Assembly (NCBI GenBank): GCA_020002185.1
Contig: CM034544.1
Span: 30,991,785 to 31,055,784 of the forward strand
DNA length: 64,000 bases
Direction: 5' to 3'
Origin: Paraescarpia echinospica
Taxonomy: Eukaryota; Annelida; Polychaeta; Sabellida; Siboglinidae
The notes beneath the pieces are model-generated. The model had not been told where the DNA came from. It did not search any database and was given only the letters and a program-made list of their open reading frames with translations. The translations under genes were made by a program, and so were the position numbers. Positions 56,812 to 64,000 of this stretch are shown one piece after another (positions within the stretch are counted from its first letter, which is position 1; every line of letters starts with the position of its first letter).

Positions 56812-59339
56812 TTAAATGTCAAATCGCATAGGCTTTCTGATTGCATGACCGTATCTAGAGAATCGTTCATTCTGTGGAATCTCTTCTTGCGGAGGTGGCT
56901 CAGCGACGACTCTTCGTGGCGGCACAGCGACGAGTCTTCGTGGCGATGGCACGTCTGGCGGTACCGGCATCTGAAGAGCGTTGCCTTCTCCTCGAACGTC
57001 GGGATCGTCCATCTGAGGAAGAATCAGCGGCGATTGCGACGGAGTTCTCCTCCCTCATGCTGGATCACGTATGACCTCGGACTCTCGTGTGTCCGCTGAA
57101 CGATAGCGGGATCCCAGCCCCACTTTCTCTGGACTCGTACTACATCACCAGGTTTCAACGGCTTCAATGATGTAGCACCGTGGTCATAGTCTTGTTTGAA
57201 CCGTGTCTGTCTGTCTGTCAAGTCCTGTTTCGCGTTTACGACTCGCGGCTCAAGAACGGCTTTGGTTGTCGGCAACTTTGACCTCAGTAGTCTGCTCATT
57301 GTCAGTTGTGCCGGTGCATAGCGGAGTCCACTGATCGGCGTGTTCCTGTATTCTAGCATCGCTATGTAGGGATCACGACCCTCTTCGTCTGCCTTCTTGA
57401 GGAGCGATTTCAACGTTTGCACGACTCGCTCTGCCTGCCCATTCGATTGAGCATATGTTGGGCTCGATGTAGTCACTGTGATACCCCAACTCTTCGCGAA
57501 ATGCTGAAAACTATAGCTACCAAACGGTTGGTTGTCTGCTACGATCTCTTCGGGTATTCCATGACGTGCACTGATGCTCTTAACATGCGAGATGACAGAT
57601 TCGCTTGTCTTGTTCTCGAGCAGTGCCAACTCGGGATACTTCGAATAATAGTCAACCACTACTAGGTAGTCTCGACCTTTGAACGACATAATGTCCATTG
57701 CGACTTTCCGGAACGGGCCGTCTGGGATTTCGTGTGCTATCATAGGCTCCTTCTGATTACTCCGGGCGAACTGTAGGCATGTTTTGCACCTCGAGACAGT
57801 GTCCTCGATTGCTCTGGACATTCCCGGCCAGAAGATAGCTGATCTAGCTCGAGATTTCGTCTTCTCCATCCCCATGTGTGGTTCGTGCAGCACTTCCAGC
57901 ATGTCCGACCTCATCGACTCTGGAATGACAATTCGTTCGCCTGCAAACACGAGTCCGTCATCTGCACTCATCTCATCTCTCATGTTCCAGTACGGTCTCA
58001 CGTCCTCTGGTACAGCTGCCCTCGACTCTGGCCAGCCGTTCATCACGACCTGAAGTAGTCGCTGAAGAGTCACGTCATTGGCTGTAGCACTTCGGATTTG
58101 CTCGAGTCGCCCTGTACTTGCTGGGAAGTTCTTTGTAACGCTGTGGACCATAATCTCAATATCGTCAATGAGCTCATTGTCTGGCTCACCCTCTATGTAA
58201 GCACGTGAGAGAGCGTCGGCTACGTACAGCAGCTTCCCTGGTACATATGACAGGTTTATCTCGTATCGCTGTAGCTTCAACATCATTCGTTGTACGCGTG
58301 CCGTTGCGTTTCCGATCGGTTTCTTCATTATAATCTCAAGCGGCTTATGATCAGTCTGCGCTTCGATTTCCTTGCCATAAATGTACTGATGAAACCTGGA
58401 AGTCGCGAAAACGACCGCTAACAGTTCTTTCTCCAACTGTGCGTAGTGTAGCTCTGCACCGACTAGTGCCCTTGACGCATAAGCAACAACCTGCCCTTCT
58501 TGTAGAAGACACGCCCCTAGTCCACTCTTTGACGCGTCCGACTGCAACGTTACTGGTTTGTTCACGTCGTAGAACCTCAGCACTGGCAAACTGCTTAGAA
58601 TTGTCTTCAACTCGTTCACTGCATCTGTATGCTCTTGTGTCCAACACCACGCCGCGTCCTCTTTCAGCAGCGCACGTAGAGGACCAGTGATGTGCGACTC
58701 TCGCGGGATGAACTTTGCCTGATACTTCACAACGTTCAGAAACCTCAGGACTGCGCGCTTGTCCTCAGGCAGTGGCATATCGACGATGGCTCTCACTTTG
58801 CTAGGGTCTGGGCTGAGGCCTGCTTCCGATACTATATGTTCCATGTGCAGTACCTCATTGACCTTCAACTGCACTTTTGACGAATTGAACTTCACGTTTC
58901 GTTCTCTTGCCCTCTGGAAAACAGCACGCATGATGGCATCGTGATCTTGTTCATCATCCCCCGCGACGATGATGTCATCGGCTATCACGTACGCTCCTTT
59001 GATGTCACAAAACGTTAGTAGCATGCGTTTCTGCAGTACTTCACTGGCTGAACTGATGCCAAACGGCATGCGCAGAAACCTTTTTCTGCCCCATGGCGTG
59101 TGGAACGTGCAGAGGTAACTAGACTCATCCGACAGTCTGACGTGCCAGTACGCCATCGACATATCTATCACTGAAAATACTTTCTTTCCAGCTAGACGCG
59201 ACTGCACATCCTCAGGAGTCGGGATCTCGAAATGTTCACGCTTAATCGCTCTATTGAGTGGTTTCGGGTCAAGACATAATCTCAACGATCCATTCCGCTT
59301 CTCCGTTATGACCAAGTTATTCACCCATGGTGTAGGTTG
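56812..59339 (-). pseudogene. pol: Gypsy pol: RT, RNase H, integrase (broken)
   Basis: Open from 59339 to 57024 on the minus strand. RT has the LRLCLDPKPLN strand and an I-A-D-D active box (YVIADDIIV) in place of the common Y-x-D-D. RNase H has LQSDASKSGLGACLLQ. Integrase has an HHCC-type finger ending RCKTC, catalytic Asp in KVAMDIMSF, the second Asp in VADNQPFGS (usually SDNGP) and Glu in NGQAERVVQ. The frame is lost near 57024-57030 and the last part (56812-57012) continues in another frame. An in-frame TAA at 59340-59342 separates pol from protease. Confidence 0.93.
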
Positions 59340-60840
59340 TTATACATTTGCGACGATTCCATCCCTCTCTAACTTGTCTAGAGCCTTCTTTAAACTCTCC
59401 ACTCTGGTGTATGGAAGTTTCCTGGTTGCCTGGACTACCGGCTGTACGTCCTCTTTCAGCTCGATATGATACGGATGCTCAAGTTCTCCAACTCCAGTGA
59501 ACACGTCTTCATATTCGTTCATCAGAGTGTCACTCGTTAGTGGCTTCTCACGCGACATCTCGCCCACCCGTTTGACAAGTCCCAATGACTCGCACGCTCG
59601 ACATCCAAGTAGTGGCACATTGGTGTGCGTAGTGACAAAGAACTCGATCAGTGTCGGTTTGTCCGCGTTCTCTGGTATGCACAGAAGCTTGACCGTGCCG
59701 GCTGGCTTAATTTTGACGTCATTCACGAATGCCGACAGTATCGTCTTTGTAGGCTGCAAGGCTGCATTCGGCTTTAGTGTCTCGTAGATCGTCATAGGAA
59801 AAAAAATTCGCCTGTGCGCCAGTGTCCAACTTGAAGCTTATCTGCTGGCTGCCAATCATCATCTTCGTCATCCAGTCATCATCATGAGTAGTGTGTGCAT
59901 GCACGTCCAAGAATAACGAACCCAGATACAGACATTCATTACTCTCACATTGTTCATTGTTCACCATCCGCACCTTCCTATCGACTGTAGCAGTGCGGTG
60001 GTGTTCGCACATTACTGCGAAGTGGTTCCACCCCTTGCAACGGTTACACTGTTTACCGTACGCAGGGCATGACTTTGGTGGGTGTGACCTGCTACAGAAT
60101 TTGCAGTGAATGCTTCCCTGTGTAGCCCGTGGTCTCGGTGTACTATTATAACCACCCACAGTGTCATTGTTAGTTCCCTTGATACCCCTGCCAACTGCAT
60201 GGGAGCCCTTGCTAAACGTGCTTGAACGAGATCTCTGCTTCACTACATTCACTTTAGCTTCTGGCTTTCCTTCAGACGCCATGACCTTCAGTTGCGCTCT
60301 TGTCGTCTCGGCTGCATGGCACACATCTAATGCCTTAGCTAGCGACAGATCTGACTCTCTCAAAAGTCTCTCTTTAACACGCTCGTCATTGACGCTGAAC
60401 ACTATCTTGTCACGGATCATCAGATCCTCCTGGTCACCAAATTCACACATTTTAGCTTTCATTCTCAAGTCCTTGATCCACTGATCCACTTGTTCCCCAT
60501 TGCCTTGATTGCGAGACCAGAAACAATATCGTTCGTAAACTGTATTTTTACGTGGTTTGCAGTAGTGACGGAATTTGTCTAGCACCGTTTCCCAGTTGTC
60601 TCTATCTTCTGCTGGTGGGACGTTAGCAGGTCCTGCTGGTTTGAACTCAAACTGGTTGAATACTTCCTGGGCTTCCGGTCCAGCAGTATGTAGTAGTATG
60701 GCCACTTGGACAGCTTTAGGCTTCTTGTTCATTTCACACGCTGTGTAAAATGTCCTAAACTGCTGCTACCAACTTCTCCATGCCTCATCTAAGTTGCTGG
60801 CATCGAACGCAATACTACTTGGTGGCTTGAAAAATTCCAT
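59340..60840 (-). pseudogene. gag: Gypsy gag-protease (broken)
   Basis: The likely ATG is at 60840 on the minus strand. A TAG at 60766-60768 interrupts gag after about 24 codons. The capsid-like region then continues (FRHYCKPRKNTVYERYCFW), followed by two zinc knuckles (CKFCSRSHPPKSC and CNRCKGWNHFAVMC) and the protease active site LDTGAQ. Just after DTGA the frame changes at a run of eight A (59799-59806, plus strand). The second half of protease is read in the new frame down to the TAA at 59340. The shift lies in a homopolymer, so it could be mutation or a base-call error. Confidence 0.9.
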
Positions 60841-60983
60841 TTTTCAGTCGTTGACAGTGACTCGACGTTTTGACACACAGTTCAGTTCAATTTTTTAGTC
60901 GTCACTTCAAACTTCACCAACACAGTTTTTTCCGACCAACACATCCTACCCTAATAGTTTGTGTAGTTTGTCTTCTGACACCA

Positions 60984-61159
60984 TGTTATGCTTTATAAAG
61001 CAGCATATTGCTTGTTTAATTGGAACTGGAAACACTAGACATGTGCAACTCGAATTTGACAGGAAGACAACAACCCTTTTATTACCATCAACGGTGTAAG
61101 AGCTCACTGTAGTAAGTAGCTGTATAACGTACCAGTTATAACGATCCTGATACATGACA
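60984..61159 (-). repeat. 5' LTR of the Gypsy element
   Basis: 176 bp, followed on the minus strand by TGGTGTCAGAAG, the expected position and start (TGG) of a tRNA primer-binding site. Confidence 0.97.
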
Positions 61160-61716
61160 AAAGCTATTGCAAGCGGTATGCTAATTTGTTCTACAATTTC
61201 AAATAGTTGTATGGATGGAATCCCATCCACTCCGGTTGATTTATTATCCTTCATTGCCCTTATTTTCTTAGATACCATTTCCGGGGTTACAATTAACTGA
61301 CCTAAATAGTCTCATTCCGCTTCCTTGAACTTAGCCTCTGGCACTGGCAATGGACTAATATCTTCCCTGGTAAACACCGAACTAAAGTACTTGTTCAGGT
61401 CTTCTGCCATTAAGAGGCCCTTTTATATTATATTCCCAGCACTAACTTCTAAAGGACCGACCTTATCCTGAACTTTCTGTTTGCTCCGAACATATGCATA
61501 AAAACTCTTTCTGTCATGTTTTATATTACAAGCTAATTTTTTTTCATAGCTTCTCTTTGAATTTCTAATTTCAGTTGTATCTTGGTTAAGTGCTTCTTTA
61601 TAAGTGTTGTAGTCTTCACTGTTTCCAGTACGTCTATATGACTTCCACATAATTTGTATAATGGCTTCTTTCAATAAATGTTTCTTTCTGGACGGTTTCC
61701 CTTGTTTTTTTAATGG

Positions 61717-62013
61717 GGGCCGCGCAATAGTGTAGTGGTTAGCACATCCGCCTGACATGCCGGCGCCCCGAGTTCAATATCCGGACCGGGCAGGTATGGT
61801 ATATTTGGTATAAAAACCTGGCTCTCAACATTGGGAACTGTGTATCCCTCCTGACTCGGAGATCACGTTAATGACGGTCCCGTCTCAATTTGGGACGTAG
61901 AAGAACCACTGAGGACAAACACCCTGGCAGTGGCCACCCTCAGTGGACTAGTCAAAGCTTATACAGACTAGTCAGTTAATAGAACGTTGCCGAGTGCTGG
62001 AAACAACTAGAAC
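61717..62013 (+). mobile_element. tRNA-derived SINE, copy 3 (inserted in LINE)
   Basis: The best-preserved head: A box TAGTGTAGTGGTTAGC and B box GAGTTCAATATCC. It lacks the middle part seen in copy 2 but keeps one side of the ACTAGT inverted repeat. It splits the LINE frame between the endonuclease end and the linker. No clear target duplication was seen. Confidence 0.92.
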
Positions 62014-62270
62014 AAACTTATCGACGATGCTCTCAATTTCACTCCTTCAGATATTCCAGCATTCTGTTGCTGACTTATTCTTAAGTGTGTTATTCCAGTC
62101 TATCTTTGTTAAATATTTCCTCATGTCCTTATATCTTCCTTTGTGGAAGTTTCTCCTGTATTGCTTTTTATTATTCCTTTCTGATTTTACTTTGATGGTA
62201 AATGGTATCTGCTCGTGATCACTACTCCCAAGTGGCTCACATATCTTGACATTGTCAACGAATTCATTCT

Positions 62271-64000
62271 ATGACGGTTTAAGCCCGAAGGTGTCGAGAA
62301 CCTACTGGTAATGGAAGAACTTTACAACGACATAATTAGGAAGAGCTGAGTAAAATTATTTATACTGTTTTCTGATGCTAAGCCTAAGGCTAAGCACCAG
62401 GGCCCGAGGTTACAAAGCCGTACTCGGTGCTCAGAATTTCATGCTCAAGCCTCGCTTTCACGCCATGCTCATACTCACGGAGGTTATAAAACTTTCTGAG
62501 CACGAAATCGTTCTCAGACTTGAGCATGAAACGTCTAAATTCTGAGCTACGGACCTTACTCAACGCCGTATTCAAACAAACAAAGATGGCAGCTCACGTA
62601 GAAATTAGTCGAATTCGTTGTCCAAGTTCGATGTTTACGAGAAGACAGCAGCTGGATATCAGCGTCCGAGTCGCTTCCGAGATGTAATCAATCCATTTGA
62701 AGAAGTGGTTCCACGAAATTAGTGAAAGATTCCGTTTTATGCTTCAAACTGCACTGTTTACTGAACATTTGTCAAATCTAGCGGGAAACAAACACAACGA
62801 CACAATGTTACAACGTTTATGTTTTGTGCACGTTTTTTGACGACGGGGACCGTTCGTTTATTGCTAGTGCTTGGCGATACAATTTCACAATCAGCTGCCG
62901 AGCGATTCGTACAAAACGTTTCTTCAAAACAGTTTCGTTTAGCTGGACGATTAATAAAGTACCAACCGAACATTAAGCCACACCGATACAACATGTGTAC
63001 ATTCACAATAAGACAAAATAAAATCTCGGGGCCATAAAATTAACCTGTCAATACAGCCATGTTATATGCCATTGCCTCAAACTGTAAATACTATTATTTG
63101 TAACCTTTTTTTTCTAAATTGGGAGTAATGGAATGTAATAAATAGTACAGATTAATTATATTGTAAATATTGTCGTTTGTCTATATATTAATAGAATAAA
63201 CAAATGTTGATGCTATTAGCCCATGCACAGTTGATAATATAATTTGTAGACATACCCAATGCTGGATGTCAGGATATTTCATTATTTTGCTACACAAGGC
63301 GGGGGCAAGGATAGGCTTTCAACACACGAAGTATGACCCTTCCTTTGGAAGTTGACTATACACAAAATATGCAATGCATCCTGGATACGTTTTTAACAAA
63401 TTAAATTCATATAATAAATTATATATAGCATCAGCAAAATGAACACTCGTAAACTATTGTTTTCAAGGTGTACAATTAGACAATTAATATGATCATATTA
63501 ACCAGGCAACCAAAAATTAACTAGGTTGAAATGACAAACGACTTATTGTTTATAACTTTCTAATAAATAGGGGTAAACCATTTTTTCCAAATTGAAGTTA
63601 GACAAACTATGCCAATTATAAAAACAATGAAGTCTTCCTTTTGTGAGTGGAAGAGCGATGTACTAAAAAGCCATAGAGAGGCTAAGGGTCATGCTAAACA
63701 TCTGGCTGAGATTGTTATTGCATAAAGACAAATACAGGACAGACAACTTTGTGTGTGCAAACTATTTAGATACAACTAAAAGTGTTGCTATTGTACAGTT
63801 TGGCATTTATCCTTTTAAATGTATAGTTGTACATCAAAATATCATAACATTACTTTTGGCACTACTATATATTTTATATCATTATTAATCATTACATTAA
63901 TGAACACTATACCGAGTACGTTATAATAAAGTATCATGAAATGTGGTTATAAATTAACTTCTGCAAAACTCTTGCACAGTACTGTGTCAAGTGTGGCTAC
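62271..64000. other. terminal stretch with fold-back, no gene
   Basis: Holds the fold-back at 62429-62547. An imperfect GGCCC(C)GAG inverted pair at about 62400 and 63030 might mark the ends of a small DNA element. AT-rich and featureless after 63050. Confidence 0.4.
62429..62547. repeat. fold-back inverted repeat
   Basis: GCTCAGAATTTCATGCTCAAG (62429-62449) pairs with CTTGAGCATGAA (62519-62530) and ATTCTGAGC (62539-62547). The right arm carries an 8-nt insertion. The loop is about 70 nt. Confidence 0.8.

Larger units (their letters stand above)
56413..61159 (-). mobile_element. Ty3/Gypsy LTR retrotransposon, identical LTRs
   Basis: Two 176-bp direct repeats (56413-56588 and 60984-61159) are identical by eye and begin and end TG...CA. 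They are flanked by a 5-bp duplication AAAGC (56408-56412 and 61160-61164). On the minus strand the order is LTR, primer-binding region starting TGGTGTCAGAAG, gag with zinc knuckles, protease, RT, RNase H, integrase, a purine-rich tract AAAGGAGGGA (56589-56598) and LTR. At 4,747 bp it is compact for a Gypsy element and has no env-like frame. The coding region carries at least four breaks (see its parts). Confidence 0.97.
55080..62270 (-). mobile_element. 5'-truncated CR1-like LINE, interrupted by SINE and Gypsy
   Basis: Three minus-strand blocks join into one ORF2. Block 62016-62270 has the end of the apurinic-type endonuclease (PLGSSDHEQIPFTIK). Block 61165-61716 has the linker and RT start (SKRSYEKKLACNIKHDRKSF, DNKSTGVDGIPS). 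Block 55080-56412 has EGVVPLEWK, NYRPVSLT, DFQKAFDKV, the xxDDTK box (FEDDTKVFRR), LGLTIS, ILGLIRRN, LEYCIQAW and FSQRTVNDWNRL. The 5' end is missing beyond about 62270 (typical 5' truncation). Stops and frameshifts show it is dead. Confidence 0.9.

Overview
This is nuclear DNA of an animal. It has GT-AG introns of hundreds to thousands of bases, tRNA-derived SINEs, several non-LTR (LINE) remnants, a Ty3/Gypsy LTR element, and many micro- and minisatellites. The mix of CR1-like and RTE-like LINEs, a small Gypsy element and a patatin gene of bacterial-like type suggests a marine invertebrate, perhaps a mollusc, annelid or relative. That is inference; no species-level marker is visible. Nothing prokaryotic is present.

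Layout: 1-16.5 kb is intergenic or far-upstream sequence with a GC-rich candidate first exon (451-493), one SINE, a TATG/TACG tract, a 1.7-kb array of 40-bp units (6.28-8.0 kb), a GAGT tract and a LINE 3' end (13.7-14.5 kb). From 16.5 to 36.2 kb lies a patatin-like phospholipase gene on the + strand. It has two alternative, homologous first coding exons (1a at 16583-16945, 1b at 19845-20048) spliced to ten common exons. The phases close exactly, giving proteins of 508 and 455 residues, plus a possible 72-nt in-frame cassette exon. Its introns carry LINE remnants, a SINE and a 23-bp array.

From 36.4 to 44.1 kb there are five tandem arrays (65, 15, 19, 41 and 15 bp units). From 45.9 to 54.5 kb lies a second + strand gene with an N-terminal CBM20 (starch/glycogen-binding) domain, a short acidic FTDL motif resembling an LC3-interacting region, and a long Ser/Pro-rich tail. 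By composition it could be a glycogen-autophagy adaptor of STBD1 type; this is a hypothesis. From 55.1 to 62.3 kb there is a nest of mobile elements on the minus strand: a 5'-truncated CR1-like LINE interrupted by a SINE and by a 4.75-kb Gypsy element with identical 176-bp LTRs and a 5-bp target duplication. The last 1.7 kb holds a fold-back repeat and little else.

The most unusual pattern is that three minisatellites copy the exon/intron junction next to them. These are a 27-bp array after CBM20 exon 2 (donor copied), a 42-bp array before CBM20 exon 3 (acceptor copied), and a 23-bp array before patatin exon 9 (acceptor copied). The first two sit at opposite ends of the same intron.
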